Shown: positions 27,587 through 36,925 of the stretch, one piece after another
Numbering within the stretch: the stretch's first letter is position 1
How the letters are laid out: each line of letters starts with the position of its first letter
The notes under the pieces: model-generated
Told to the model about the DNA's origin: nothing
Database searches by the model: none
What the model saw: the letters and a program-made list of their open reading frames with translations, nothing else
Translations under genes and position numbers: made by a program
Source of the DNA: Arcobacter arenosus
Lineage (GTDB): Bacteria; Campylobacterota; Campylobacteria; Campylobacterales; Arcobacteraceae
Assembly: GCF_005771535.1 (NCBI RefSeq)
Contig: NZ_VANU01000003.1
Location: 124,001-188,000, forward strand
Direction: 5' to 3'
Length of the DNA: 64,000 nucleotides

Positions 27587-29144
27587 TTTTAAATTCCTTA
27601 TATAGTGGTATTTTAACGATAAACTGCGCCCCATTTTCAATATTTCTTACGCTTAATTTACCCTCCATATTTTGTTCAACTATAATTTTTGACATATATA
27701 ATCCAATACCAGTTCCTTTACCCTCTTCTTTTGTAGTAAAATATGGTTCAAAAACTTTATTTATGATATCTTGTGGAATTCCTCCTGCATTATCTTCAAT
27801 AGAAACGATTCCATAATCTTTATCATTTTTTACTGTAATAGTGACTTTTGCATTAGGTATTGAGTTTTCACTAAAAGCATCTTTTGAATTATTCATAATA
27901 TTTAAAATAGTTTGAGAAAACTCATTTGAAAAACCAAATACTTTAATTTTACTCTCAAATTTTTGTATTATCTTAATATTATGATGTTCAAAGGTTGAAT
28001 CAACAATATCTAAGGTTTTTTTAACAATATCATTTAAAACAAAAACCTCTTTTTCTTTATTAGGTTTAAAAAAGTTTCTAAAATCATCAATTGTTTTTGA
28101 CATATTATTAGCCAGAAGATTTACTTTTTTTACTGATTTTTCCATAAACTCATCATCTAACTCATTTAATTCATATGCAAGCTGAACATTTTGCATCACT
28201 AAACTTAATGCATTTAAAGGTTGTCTCCATTGATGTGCGATATTTCCAATCATCTCACCCATAGAAGCAAGTTTTGATTGTTGTATCAACAACTGCTCTT
28301 GTTCTTGTCTTTTTCTAATCTCAGAATCAACCCTTTTTTCTAGATTTTCATTTAAATCATTAAGCTCTTTTGTTCTTTGTTCAACCCTCTCTTCTAATTT
28401 TGAATGGGACTCCCTTAATCTTTTTTGAGTCTCATTTAATGCAGTAACCATTTTATTAAAATTTTGGGCTAATTTTCCTATCTCATCATTAGTTTTAATA
28501 TCAAGTTTCATAGATAAATTACCCTTTGATATCTCTTCCGTAATAGAGTTAAACTGGATGATAGGTGCTGTAATCATTTTTGCTAAAGTATATGAAATAA
28601 GCAAAGAGGTGAAAAGTAAAATTACACCTAAAGTTATAGCATTATTATCAATATTCTCAACTTGTTTTTGGTATTCCACTAAATCTAATTCTAAAATCAA
28701 ATCCCCCCAAATAATATCATTAAAATATACTGGAAAAATATATTTAAAAATCTTTTTATTATATTCGTCTGAATCAAAAATTGAATATGAAAAATCCCTC
28801 GCAATATTTACATTGCCTAACTGCTCTCTTTCTACTAAACTCCAATTGTCTTTTTTTACAATTATTCTACTTCCCTTTTCCCTTGTAATTGTAATAGATT
28901 CTAAATCCTCATTTAATGAAACAAAGTCTTGTACTGATTCCAAAAGGGTAATCTCATCCTCAACTACCATAGCATCACTATTTGAGATATAAATATTTTG
29001 TGCAATACTTTTTGCTTTTATTTGTTGAGCACCTAAAATAGATTCTTTTTGGGTAAAAATAAATTGATAAGTAAAAAATACAAAAATTATAGTCATTGTA
29101 AAAAATATTAGTACAAAGATTTTAAGAAATAAAGTTGATCTCAT
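27573..29144 (-). CDS. Sensor histidine kinase A (HAMP type)
   Basis: A 523-residue kinase with membrane segments at about 7-28 and 167-190, a periplasmic sensor, a HAMP region (APIIQFNSITEEISKGNLSMKLD), a coiled coil and the core QSKLASMGEMIGNIAHQWRQPL with the phospho-histidine at 304. LNIMNNSKDAF, DNAGGIPQDIINKVFEPYFTTK and GTGIGLYMSKII form the ATP site. It is very similar in layout to kinase B. Its ATG shares a base with the stop of binding protein A, and its own end overlaps the response regulator. Together they form a three-gene set of sensor input, kinase and receiver. Confidence 0.93.
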   Translation of the reverse strand: MRSTLFLKIFVLIFFTMTIIFVFFTYQFIFTQKESILGAQQIKAKSIAQNIYISNSDAMVVEDEITLLESVQDFVSLNEDLESITITREKGSRIIVKKDNWSLVEREQLGNVNIARDFSYSIFDSDEYNKKIFKYIFPVYFNDIIWGDLILELDLVEYQKQVENIDNNAITLGVILLFTSLLISYTLAKMITAPIIQFNSITEEISKGNLSMKLDIKTNDEIGKLAQNFNKMVTALNETQKRLRESHSKLEERVEQRTKELNDLNENLEKRVDSEIRKRQEQEQLLIQQSKLASMGEMIGNIAHQWRQPLNALSLVMQNVQLAYELNELDDEFMEKSVKKVNLLANNMSKTIDDFRNFFKPNKEKEVFVLNDIVKKTLDIVDSTFEHHNIKIIQKFESKIKVFGFSNEFSQTILNIMNNSKDAFSENSIPNAKVTITVKNDKDYGIVSIEDNAGGIPQDIINKVFEPYFTTKEEGKGTGIGLYMSKIIVEQNMEGKLSVRNIENGAQFIVKIPLYKEFKIEKS

Positions 29145-30043
29145 CAGTTATATCTCTTTTCTAATTCAAAATACTCTTTGAAAAATTTATTTAAATCTTT
29201 CAAACTCTCATCTTCAATTATAAAAATCGAATCGATTTTTAAAAGATTAATTAATCTTAATGCTTTTTTTGATTTTAATTCTTGAGGATTAGCACCTTTT
29301 GTTAAGAAAAATTCCCTTGATGTAGCATCAGAAGTTTTTGAATACATAGCTAAATTATCAAAAAAAATCTCATCTGACATATCGATTATTTTTACTTTTT
29401 TCTTAATTGCAGGATTAAAACTAACTATAACATCCCAAGCTCTTTTTGTAATAATTCCATAATCTGATTTTCCAAAAAACACACTAAAAACAACTCTTCT
29501 ATCATTTTTCTCTTTCTTTAATTCTTCTAAAAGTTTTTTTGATGATTTTTTATTTATAGTTAAAGAGTTTTTTTCAAGCCAAACATTTGCATTTTTATCT
29601 TCACTTTTTAAAACTAGTTTTTTATTTTTTAAGTCTTTAAAACCTTTTAGTTTTTTTTCACCATCTGCTATAAGATAATATCTTGACCTTTTCTTTTTAC
29701 TTAAAGAAACTCCCCATTTTTTGTATGTTAAAGGATCTAATAAATCTTTATTTCTATAATAAGTAAGGGCATCTAAAATAATTGTGTCCAGTTTTTTATT
29801 TTTATAATCTTTTAGAATTTTTTCTTTTTCATAATAAATATTAATATTTATTTTCATTTTTTCGAATTCTGCAAGTTCTGTTACCCACGAGTTTAATGCA
29901 ACATTTCTATCTTTAAATTTTGATAAAATCCCTGCTTCATTTGAGATGCCAATATTAGCATAATATAAGTAATCGATTTTTTCAGAGGCAGACAAAAATA
30001 TATTTAAAAAAATTATTATTAAAAAAACTCTAATTATTTTCAT
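29144..30043 (-). CDS. PhnD-like periplasmic binding protein (paralogue A)
   Basis: The 299-residue protein has a signal peptide ending FLSAS and the shared block VFSVFFGKSDYGIITKRAWD, then VSFNPAIKKKVKIID and SDEIFFDNLAMY. It is the first gene of the island and overlaps the kinase A start by one base. No transporter subunits are present, so I infer that it binds a ligand and presents it to kinase A. The ligand is unknown; the distant relatives bind phosphonate or phosphate-like anions. Confidence 0.75.
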   Translation of the reverse strand: MKIIRVFLIIIFLNIFLSASEKIDYLYYANIGISNEAGILSKFKDRNVALNSWVTELAEFEKMKININIYYEKEKILKDYKNKKLDTIILDALTYYRNKDLLDPLTYKKWGVSLSKKKRSRYYLIADGEKKLKGFKDLKNKKLVLKSEDKNANVWLEKNSLTINKKSSKKLLEELKKEKNDRRVVFSVFFGKSDYGIITKRAWDVIVSFNPAIKKKVKIIDMSDEIFFDNLAMYSKTSDATSREFFLTKGANPQELKSKKALRLINLLKIDSIFIIEDESLKDLNKFFKEYFELEKRYN

Positions 30044-30070
30044 CTCTTCTCTTTATTCATTTTAGAAAAA

Positions 30071-30076
30071 ATTATA
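30071..30076 (-). promoter_or_regulatory. -10 box of the binding-protein/kinase A operon
   Basis: A TATAAT on the minus strand lies about 28 bases before the paralogue A start, with another TATAAT about 17 bases further upstream. It is divergent from tgt. Confidence 0.4.
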
Positions 30077-30149
30077 ACATTTTTGAGATTATAAATATTC
30101 ATTCATATATTATTTATGTAGTGAAATAATTTTTAAATTGAAGATTCGA

Positions 30150-30155
30150 TATAAT
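30150..30155 (+). promoter_or_regulatory. -10 box of tgt
   Basis: A TATAAT lies 28 bases before the tgt ATG, followed by an AAGGGAT ribosome site. A second TATAAT at 30163-30168 is too close to the ribosome site to be the better choice. Confidence 0.45.
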
Positions 30156-30182
30156 ATTTTTTTATAATAAGGGATAAAATTA

Positions 30183-31307
30183 ATGCAATTTAATATTGAT
30201 GCAACTTCAAATAAAGCAAGAGCTTGTACAATAAAAACAGCTCATAGTACAATAGAAACGCCAGTTTTCATGCCAGTAGGAACACAAGCAACAGTAAAAG
30301 CTCTTGATGCCAATGATATGTTGAGCTTAGGAGCAAAAATTATACTTGGAAATACTTATCATCTTTATCTAAGACCAGGAAGTAAACTAATAAAAAAATT
30401 TGGGGGACTTCATGGATTTTCGAAATTTCCTAACTCATTTTTAACAGATAGTGGTGGATTTCAAGCATTTTCTCTAAGTGATAATAGTAAGCCCGATGAA
30501 AATGGAATCATGTTTAAATCACATATTGATGGAAGTAAACACTATTTCACTCCTCAAAGTGTACTTGATACACAGTATGATTTAGGAAGTGATATTATGA
30601 TGATTTTAGATGATTTAGTTGCCCTTCCAAACACAAAAGAAAGAATTCAAAAATCTATTGAAAGAACAACAAAATGGGCGAAAGAAGCAATTGAATACCA
30701 TAAAAGTCAACAAGAAAAAGGTATTGGGGTAAATCAAAATATTTTTGCAATAATCCAAGGTGGTACAGATAAAGAGTTTAGAAAAATGAGTGCCGAACAA
30801 CTTTGTGCTTTAGAGGATTTCGATGGTTTTGCAATTGGTGGACTAAGTGTTGGTGAACCAAACCAAGATATGTATGATACAGTTGAATGGACAACGCAAT
30901 TTATGCCAGAAAATAAGCCAAGATATCTTATGGGAGTTGGAACACCTGAAGATTTAATAGAAAATATTGAGCGTGGTGTTGATATGTTTGACTGTGTAAT
31001 GCCTACAAGAAATGCAAGAAATGGAACACTATTTACTAGTTTTGGAAGGGTAAATATCAAAAAAGCAAGCTTTAAAGAGGATGAAAAGCCAATTGATGAA
31101 GAGTGTAGTTGCTATACTTGTCAAAACTTTACAAGAGCATATATGAACCATTTATTTAGAGCAGGAGAGATTACATATTTTAGACTTGCATCATTACACA
31201 ATATCCATTACTATTTAAACTTAATGAAACAAGCAAGAGCTGCAATTTTAGCAAATAAGTGGGATGAATTTAAAAAAGAATTTTATTTAAAAAGAGGCGT
31301 AAATTAA
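30183..31307 (+). CDS. tgt: Queuine/preQ1 tRNA-guanine transglycosylase
   Basis: Tgt exchanges the wobble guanine of GU(N) tRNAs for preQ1 in queuosine synthesis. The 374-residue sequence has [16 protein letters not shown] near the start, the [10 protein letters not shown] block with a catalytic aspartate, [14 protein letters not shown], and [17 protein letters not shown] with the nucleophile region. The zinc site is [18 protein letters not shown] near residue 310. All key blocks are present. It starts a short plus-strand group with gatC and an ArsC-like gene. Confidence 0.98.
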   Translation: MQFNIDATSNKARACTIKTAHSTIETPVFMPVGTQATVKALDANDMLSLGAKIILGNTYHLYLRPGSKLIKKFGGLHGFSKFPNSFLTDSGGFQAFSLSDNSKPDENGIMFKSHIDGSKHYFTPQSVLDTQYDLGSDIMMILDDLVALPNTKERIQKSIERTTKWAKEAIEYHKSQQEKGIGVNQNIFAIIQGGTDKEFRKMSAEQLCALEDFDGFAIGGLSVGEPNQDMYDTVEWTTQFMPENKPRYLMGVGTPEDLIENIERGVDMFDCVMPTRNARNGTLFTSFGRVNIKKASFKEDEKPIDEECSCYTCQNFTRAYMNHLFRAGEITYFRLASLHNIHYYLNLMKQARAAILANKWDEFKKEFYLKRGVN

Positions 31308-31372
31308 AGCTTTAATCTCTTTTTCGATAAAATATTAGCCATTTTAATACTTAAGAAGTATAAAGGAACATA

Positions 31373-31663
31373 ATGACAGTTGATGATAAGTTAATTGATA
31401 AATTAGCAAAACTTTCAAGTTTGGAGATTGATGATTCTAAAAAAGAGGGTTTAAAATCAGAACTTGCTGATATTATTAATTTTGTTGAAAACTTAAACGA
31501 GATTGATGTATCAGATATTGAAGCTACATTTAGTACGATTGAGGGTGGTACCCCATTAAGGGAAGATGAATCTAAACAAGATTTAGAGATGTCTGAGCAT
31601 ATTTTAAAACATGCCCCAAAAAGTGAAGAAGGGTATTTTATAGTACCTAAAATTATAGAATAG
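31373..31663 (+). CDS. gatC: Aspartyl/glutamyl-tRNA amidotransferase subunit C
   Basis: GatC bridges GatA and GatB in the complex that makes Gln-tRNA or Asn-tRNA by transamidation. The 96-residue sequence has LIDKLAKLSSLEIDDSKKEGLKSELADIINFVENLNEIDVSDIE, then a short linker and LREDESKQDLE with a final FIVPKIIE, which is the standard GatC pattern. It lies 65 bases after tgt. gatA and gatB are not in the window. Confidence 0.95.
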   Translation: MTVDDKLIDKLAKLSSLEIDDSKKEGLKSELADIINFVENLNEIDVSDIEATFSTIEGGTPLREDESKQDLEMSEHILKHAPKSEEGYFIVPKIIE

Positions 31664-31671
31664 GCCTAAAA

Positions 31672-32016
31672 ATGAATATTACTGTTTATGGAATTAAAAC
31701 ATGTGGTAGTGTTAGAAATGCACTAAAGTTTTTTAAAGACAATAATATAGAAGTAGATTTTTTTGATTTTAAAAAAGAAACACCAAGTGAAGAAAAAGTA
31801 AAAACTTGGACACAAAAAGCAGATATAAATATTCTATTTAATTCAAAAGGTACAAAATATAAAAACCTAGGATTAAAAGAACTTAATCTTGATGAAAATG
31901 GTAAATTTGAATGGTTGGTAAAAGAACCTATGCTATTTAAAAGACCAGTAATTGAATATGATGATAAGGTTTTAGTTGCTTGGAATGAAGAACTTTATAA
32001 AGAGACTTTTTTATAG
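31672..32016 (+). CDS. ArsC/Spx-family thioredoxin-fold protein
   Basis: A 114-residue thioredoxin-fold protein of the ArsC/YffB/Spx group. It begins MNITVYGIKTCGSVRNALKFF, with a single active cysteine followed by GS and the RNA segment typical of the YffB branch. FNSKGTKYKNLGL and LVKEPMLFKRPVIEYDDKVLVAWNEE match the family C-terminal half. The lone cysteine argues against a CxxC Spx. It may be a glutathione- or thiol-dependent reductase, but activity is unproven. It starts eight bases after gatC. Confidence 0.85.
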   Translation: MNITVYGIKTCGSVRNALKFFKDNNIEVDFFDFKKETPSEEKVKTWTQKADINILFNSKGTKYKNLGLKELNLDENGKFEWLVKEPMLFKRPVIEYDDKVLVAWNEELYKETFL

Positions 32017-32023
32017 TCTCTTT
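31999..32023. terminator. Stem-loop at the end of the ArsC-like gene, shared with the convergent DAHP synthase gene
   Basis: AAAGAGACT (31999-32007) pairs with AGTCTCTTT (32015-32023). The stop codon lies in the hairpin. The plus strand then reads ATATGTTTTATTTT. The minus side has no clear T run. Confidence 0.55.
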
Positions 32024-32030
32024 ATATGTT

Positions 32031-33383
32031 TTATTTTCTAGCTTCTTTTAAAGTCTCTGCTATCATAAATGCTAACTCTAATGATTGATCTGCATTTAAC
32101 CTTGGATCACATTGGGTATGGTATCTACTAGGAAGCCCATCTGCTGTAATCGCTGAACTTTTACTTCCAGTACACTCTGTTACATTTTGCCCAGTCATTT
32201 CAAGGTGAATACCACCCGCAACTGTACCTTCTGCTTTATGAATTTGGAAAAACTGCTTTACTTCACTTAAAATATTATCAAAATCTCTTGTTTTATATCC
32301 ATTTGGAGCTTTTTCAACATTTCCATGCATAGGGTCTGATGACCAAACTACATTTTTACCCTCTTCTTTTACTCTTTTTAAAAGATTTGGAAATTTATCA
32401 GCAATTTTATCATGTCCCATTCTAACAATAAGATTTAATCTTCCTGCTTCATTTTCTGGATTTAATGCATCAATTAATTCAATTAATTCATCCTCTTGCA
32501 TAGATGGTCCAACTTTACAACCAATTGGATTATTTATACCTCTAAAATATTCTAAATGTGCACCATCTAATTGTCTTGTTCTATCTCCAATCCATAACAT
32601 GTGAGCAGAACAATCATACCATTTACCACTTAATGAATCTTTTCTTGTAAGAGCTTCTTCATAATTTAATAATAAAGCCTCATGAGAAGTATAAAGCACT
32701 GTTTCTCTTAATTGAGCTGTATTTTCACTAGTGATTCCACACGATTCCATAAATTTTAAAGTTTCAGAGATTTTAGCTGCTAATTGGTCATATTTTTCAC
32801 CAAGGGCATTATCTTTTACAAAATCTAAATTCCATGCATGAACTTTATGTAAATCAGCCATTCCACCTCTTGCAAAGGCTCTAAGTAAGTTTAATGTTGC
32901 AGCACTTTGATTGTAAGCTTTTAAAAGCCTTTTTGCTTTTGGTGTTCTATCTTTTTGAGTAAAATCTACATTATTGATAATATCACCTCTATATGAAGGT
33001 AAGGCAATACCATTTATCTCTTCAAAATCTGCAGATCTTGGTTTTGCAAATTGTCCTGCAATTCTTCCCACTTTTACAACTGGTTTTCCACCAGAAAAAG
33101 TTAAAACAACTGCCATTTGCATCATTACTTTAAATAAATCTTTTATATTATTTGCATCAAAAGCATTAAAAGATTCAGCACAATCTCCACCTTGAAGTAA
33201 AAAAGCATCACCTCTAACTACATCTGCAAGTTTTGATTTTAAAGTTTCAGCCTCTCCAGCAAAAATAAGTGGAGGATATGTTGCTAGTTCTTTTTCAACT
33301 TTAGCAAGTTTCTCTAAATCTGTATATGTTGGTTGTTGTTTAATTGGAAAATCTCTCCAAGAGCTAGGATTCCAAGTATTCAT
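32031..33383 (-). CDS. 3-deoxy-7-phosphoheptulonate synthase, class II
   Basis: The enzyme condenses phosphoenolpyruvate with erythrose 4-phosphate to start the shikimate pathway. The 450-residue length and the sequence ([19 protein letters not shown] start, [39 protein letters not shown] and [18 protein letters not shown]) are diagnostic of the class II (plant-like) AroF/AroG type used by Campylobacterota. The metal-binding cysteine is in GGDCAESF. Confidence 0.96.
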   Translation of the reverse strand: MNTWNPSSWRDFPIKQQPTYTDLEKLAKVEKELATYPPLIFAGEAETLKSKLADVVRGDAFLLQGGDCAESFNAFDANNIKDLFKVMMQMAVVLTFSGGKPVVKVGRIAGQFAKPRSADFEEINGIALPSYRGDIINNVDFTQKDRTPKAKRLLKAYNQSAATLNLLRAFARGGMADLHKVHAWNLDFVKDNALGEKYDQLAAKISETLKFMESCGITSENTAQLRETVLYTSHEALLLNYEEALTRKDSLSGKWYDCSAHMLWIGDRTRQLDGAHLEYFRGINNPIGCKVGPSMQEDELIELIDALNPENEAGRLNLIVRMGHDKIADKFPNLLKRVKEEGKNVVWSSDPMHGNVEKAPNGYKTRDFDNILSEVKQFFQIHKAEGTVAGGIHLEMTGQNVTECTGSKSSAITADGLPSRYHTQCDPRLNADQSLELAFMIAETLKEARK

Positions 33384-33446
33384 AGCTTATCCTTATTTTT
33401 AAATAGGGATGATTTTATCTAAAATATTCTTAAGCTAAATAGTACT

Positions 33447-33471
33447 AAACCCAAAGCTTGGCCTTGGGTTT
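33447..33471 (-). terminator. Stem-loop downstream of transaldolase
   Basis: AAACCCAA (33447-33454) pairs with TTGGGTTT (33464-33471). It lies just after the tal stop on the minus strand. The T run beyond it is short, so efficiency is uncertain. Confidence 0.55.
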
Positions 33472-33477
33472 TATTAA

Positions 33478-34473
33478 TTAATTTTTTTGAAGTTTTTGTA
33501 ATAGGTCTTTAAAAGAATCTTTAAATGACTCAAGCCCATCATTTAATAGTTGCTCGTAAACAGCTTCGATATCAATTTTACTTGATTTTATTGTTTTAAA
33601 AAACTCATCACATTCACTTTCTGTAATGATTTCACTAGGCTCTTTTGAACCATTTTCAATCCACTCATCAATTGTCGCTAAAGGAGCAGTATTAACAGAA
33701 TTTGGATAGATTAAACTATCTACATAATAACTTCCTGGTAAGTCATCACCTTTTACACCTGTACTTGCAAATAAAGTTCTAATATTTTCATTAGCAAATC
33801 TTTCAACTTCATGATAACATTTAGCTGCATTTACAATTCCAAGTTTTCCTGTTTTTAGACCCTTTGCCCTAAATTCAGAATCACACATTCTATCAAATCT
33901 AGAAACAAATACAGAGATAACTGCTTTAATATCTTTATTTGATGCTTTTATCCCTTCGTTTAAAGCTTTTGCACACTCTCTTGCTTGTTCTGGTGAGAAT
34001 ATCAAAGTAGCATTCACATGAATTCCTGCACTTGTTAATTCTCTCATAGCTTCATACCCAGCTTTAGTTGCTGGAACTTTAATCATCACATTTTCAGCAC
34101 CAATTTGAGAATTTAATCTCATACCCTCTTCAATAGTTGCCTTTGCGTCATCACATAAAGCAGGATCCACTTCAATTGAGATAAATCCATCATTAGTATT
34201 ATCTAAATAAAGGTCATTTAATAGTTCTGCCGCTCTTTTAATATCTGTTATTGCAAGCTCTTCATAAATAACTTTTGGCTCATTAGCCTTTAACATTTCA
34301 AACTGTTGTCCATAAGCAACAGAGTTTGTAATTGAAGATTCAAATATTGCAGGATTTGATGTTGCACCATGAATAACTTCATCTTTAATAAGAGCCTGAA
34401 ATCTATTTTCTAAGAAATCTCTTTCTATAAAATCACACCATAATGAAAAATTTATATCCTCTTTTAAACTCAT
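33478..34473 (-). CDS. tal: Transaldolase
   Basis: Transaldolase moves a three-carbon unit between sugar phosphates in the pentose phosphate pathway. The 331-residue sequence has SLWCDFIERDFLENRF, GATSNPAIFESSIT, VSIEVDPALCDDA-like and the active-site block NVMIKVPATKAGYEAMREL with the Schiff-base lysine. VSVFVSRFDRMCDSEF and LFASTGVKGDDLPGSYYVD follow. It may be cotranscribed with serB, which ends 11 bases upstream. Confidence 0.95.
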   Translation of the reverse strand: MSLKEDINFSLWCDFIERDFLENRFQALIKDEVIHGATSNPAIFESSITNSVAYGQQFEMLKANEPKVIYEELAITDIKRAAELLNDLYLDNTNDGFISIEVDPALCDDAKATIEEGMRLNSQIGAENVMIKVPATKAGYEAMRELTSAGIHVNATLIFSPEQARECAKALNEGIKASNKDIKAVISVFVSRFDRMCDSEFRAKGLKTGKLGIVNAAKCYHEVERFANENIRTLFASTGVKGDDLPGSYYVDSLIYPNSVNTAPLATIDEWIENGSKEPSEIITESECDEFFKTIKSSKIDIEAVYEQLLNDGLESFKDSFKDLLQKLQKN

Positions 34474-34483
34474 ATTTTATCTC

Positions 34484-35104
34484 CTATATATAGTCTAATA
34501 TTTTTGTTAAATCTTTTTCATCAACAATTATATTAGCCTCTTTTTTTAAAATATCTTTTGCACAAAATGCAACTCTTTTTGATGCATATGGGAACATCGA
34601 AACATCATTTGCCCCATCCCCAGCAACTAGCGTATTCTCTTTTGATACACCAAGCATTGATTGAACCCTTTGAATCATATCACCCTTAGAAAAACCAAAC
34701 ATCATATCTCCACCAACAAGACCAGTTAAAATCCCATCTTTTTCGTGTAAAATATTTGAAAAATCTGCATCTAAACCTAATTTTTCTTTAGCTGGTGAGG
34801 TTCCAATTCTAAAACCACCTGAAAAACAAACTACTTTATAATCTTGTTTTTTAAGTTCACTAATTAATTCATAAGCACCTGGCATTAAAGGTAAATCTTT
34901 ACAAATCTCTACAGCTTTAGAATACTCTAAACCTTTTAATAAAGATACCCTTTCAACTAAAGACTCAAAAAAATCAAGTTCTCCAGCCATTGCTTTTTCA
35001 GTAATACTCGCAACTTTTTCTTCAAGACCTAAAGGCTTTGCTAAAAAATCGATAGTTTCACCATCCATAAGTGTTGAATCAAAATCAAAAACAGCTAATT
35101 TCAT
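34484..35104 (-). CDS. serB: Phosphoserine phosphatase
   Basis: SerB performs the last step of serine synthesis. The 206-residue HAD hydrolase has DFDSTLMDGETID (DxDxT nucleophile motif at residues 7-11), SGGFRIGTSPAKEKLGLDADF, GGDMMFGFSKGDMI and the metal motif GDGANDVSMF. It has only the core domain, not the ACT-like N-terminal extension. The family also includes close HAD phosphatases, but the SerB motifs fit best. It is divergent from ruvX. Confidence 0.93.
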   Translation of the reverse strand: MKLAVFDFDSTLMDGETIDFLAKPLGLEEKVASITEKAMAGELDFFESLVERVSLLKGLEYSKAVEICKDLPLMPGAYELISELKKQDYKVVCFSGGFRIGTSPAKEKLGLDADFSNILHEKDGILTGLVGGDMMFGFSKGDMIQRVQSMLGVSKENTLVAGDGANDVSMFPYASKRVAFCAKDILKKEANIIVDEKDLTKILDYI

Positions 35105-35171
35105 ACTAAGTTTTCCTAGATTTATTTTTTTAAAGGTATAATAGTATCTAAATTTATCTAAAGGATCCTAT

Positions 35172-35555
35172 TTGAAGCTAGCTTCCATTGATATTGGACT
35201 TAAAAGAATAGGTGTTGCCATATCTCTTACAGGTACAATTGTTACACCCCAAAATGCCATTTTAAGAAAAAATAGAAACCAAGCAGCCAATGATGTAAAT
35301 AGTTTTTTAAAAGAGTGGGAAATAGAAAAACTTATTGTTGGATTTCCTAGTGCAAGTCCTGATATGCAAAAAAGAGTTGCTCACTTTGTAAAACTGCTTG
35401 AACTTGAAATTCCCTATGAGTTTCAAGAAGAAAATATGAGTTCTATTGAAGCAGAAGAGATGATGAAAGGTGAGATAAAATACAAAAGAGATGGAAGAGT
35501 AGACTCCCTAGCTGCAAAAATAATACTTGAAAGGTTTTTATCTAAAAAAAGTTAA
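35172..35555 (+). CDS. ruvX: RuvX/YqgF family Holliday-junction resolvase-like nuclease
   Basis: The 127-residue RNase H-fold protein begins MKLASIDIGLKRIGVAISLTGTIVTPQ, the YqgF signature with its acidic active-site aspartate. EEWEIEKLIVGFPSAS-like and RVDSLAAKIILERFL at the end also fit. It functions in rRNA processing and recombination in other bacteria. The start codon is TTG at 35172 with AAGGAT seven bases earlier. The stop overlaps the convergent acpS by four bases. Confidence 0.92.
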   Translation: MKLASIDIGLKRIGVAISLTGTIVTPQNAILRKNRNQAANDVNSFLKEWEIEKLIVGFPSASPDMQKRVAHFVKLLELEIPYEFQEENMSSIEAEEMMKGEIKYKRDGRVDSLAAKIILERFLSKKS

Positions 35556-35914
35556 CTTTTTTTACTCTTTTTTTCTATATTAACTACAGCTATTGCAAAA
35601 TCTGAATCATGACTTATTGATAGGTATGATTTTTTTATATTAAATTTTTTTCGAATCTCTTTTTTATATTTGATTTTAGGAGCACCATTTTTATCTTTTT
35701 TTATTTTTATATCATGAAAAGAGCATTCTTTCCCAATCCCTGTACCAATAGCTTTACTTGCTGCTTCCTTTGCAGCCCAAAAACCTGCAGCAGTCTCAGG
35801 TCGTTTGATTAATTGTATCTCATCCTCATCTAAAAACCGTTGATAAGCTTTTAAACCAAACTTTTCATACATATTTTTTATTCTATTTATTGAAGTTACA
35901 TCTATTCCAATCAT
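35552..35914 (-). CDS. acpS: Holo-[acyl-carrier-protein] synthase
   Basis: AcpS attaches the phosphopantetheine arm to acyl carrier protein. The motifs MIGIDVTSINRIK with the conserved aspartate, AAGFWAAKEAASKAIGTG and SYLSISHDSDFAIAVV are all present. I use the ATG at 35914, which gives a 120-residue protein of normal length. A longer frame starting at 35986 would run into the divergent permease gene. A TTTACTAACAGG-like leader with an AGG ribosome site precedes the start. Confidence 0.94.
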   Translation of the reverse strand: MIGIDVTSINRIKNMYEKFGLKAYQRFLDEDEIQLIKRPETAAGFWAAKEAASKAIGTGIGKECSFHDIKIKKDKNGAPKIKYKKEIRKKFNIKKSYLSISHDSDFAIAVVNIEKKSKKS

Positions 35915-35945
35915 TATTAACCTGTCTTTTTGTATAATCTGCTTT

Positions 35946-36905
35946 ATGAATTTATTTATTAGAAAAGTATTATACCTTATCATCATGTTATTTATTATTA
36001 GCCTTATTTCTTTTTTGGCTATTCATCTTGCACCTAATTCGTTTTTTGCAAGTGGGGAATTAAATCCTAATATTACAGAAGAATCAATTGAGCAATTAAA
36101 AGCTATTTATGGTCTAGATAAACCTTTATATATTCAGTTTTTCTCTTGGATAGCAGCTATAATTCAACTTGATTTTGGTATCTCCTTTGCAAGTGGAGAG
36201 ATGGTTAAAAATGAGATTCTTGATAGAATTCCAATTACTTTAACTATAAATATAATTTCAATGTTTTTAATATTTATCATCTCTTTATATCTTGGAATAA
36301 AAGCAGCACTTAATAAAGATAGTAAATTAGATAGAGGAATTGGACAATTATCACTTTTAAGTTTTTCGATGCCATCATTTTATCTAGCACTACTTTTGGT
36401 TTTAGTCTTTGCCATAAACTTTGAAGTTTTGCCAATTGCAGGACTTCATTCAGTACCAAATGATGGAAGCTTGACTTATTATTTGGATTTTGCATGGCAT
36501 TTGATTTTACCAATTTTTATAATAGTATTTGGTGGCATTGGAAGTTTAGTTTTATATATTAGGTCACTTACTATCGAAATATTAAAATCAGATTATATAT
36601 TTTTTGCAAAGTCTAGGGGATTAAATAATAAAAAAATTTTAAGATATTATATTTTACCAAATTTATACCCTCCTGTTATAACCCTACTTGGACTTTCACT
36701 TCCAGGAATTATTGGTGGATCAGTAATTTTGGAATCAATTTTTTCAATTGATGGGATGGGATTATTATTTTATCAAAGTGCCTTAAGTCATGATTATCCA
36801 GTTATTATGGGGATTTTGATAATTGGTGCATTTTTAACACTGCTAGGAAATATGCTAGCAGATTTAGTTTTATTAAAATTAAACCCAAATTATGATGGGA
36901 AATAA
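35946..36905 (+). CDS. Dipeptide/oligopeptide-type ABC transporter permease, orphan
   Basis: A 319-residue inner-membrane permease of the DppB/OppB type. It starts with a membrane helix, followed by IYGLDKPLYIQFFSWI and QLDFGISFASG, which is the typical family pattern. The permease loop is SRGLNNKKILRYYILPNLYPPVIT (EAA-like) at about residues 218-241, then LGLSLPGIIGGSVILESIF. No binding protein, second permease or ATPase is adjacent, so the transporter is probably assembled from genes elsewhere. It is followed 20 bases later by panC, perhaps as an operon. Confidence 0.88.
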   Translation: MNLFIRKVLYLIIMLFIISLISFLAIHLAPNSFFASGELNPNITEESIEQLKAIYGLDKPLYIQFFSWIAAIIQLDFGISFASGEMVKNEILDRIPITLTINIISMFLIFIISLYLGIKAALNKDSKLDRGIGQLSLLSFSMPSFYLALLLVLVFAINFEVLPIAGLHSVPNDGSLTYYLDFAWHLILPIFIIVFGGIGSLVLYIRSLTIEILKSDYIFFAKSRGLNNKKILRYYILPNLYPPVITLLGLSLPGIIGGSVILESIFSIDGMGLLFYQSALSHDYPVIMGILIIGAFLTLLGNMLADLVLLKLNPNYDGK

Positions 36906-36925
36906 ATTTATTTTGAGGAAAATAG

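Noticed and set aside
28558-28992. Open frame of 144 codons on the plus strand opposite kinase A
   Set aside because: It lies wholly antisense to the conserved kinase, and its serine-, isoleucine- and lysine-rich composition is that of a complement of coding DNA.
35914-35986. Longer N-terminus for acpS starting at 35986
   Set aside because: It would overlap the divergent permease start, and AcpS proteins begin at the MIGIDV motif used here.
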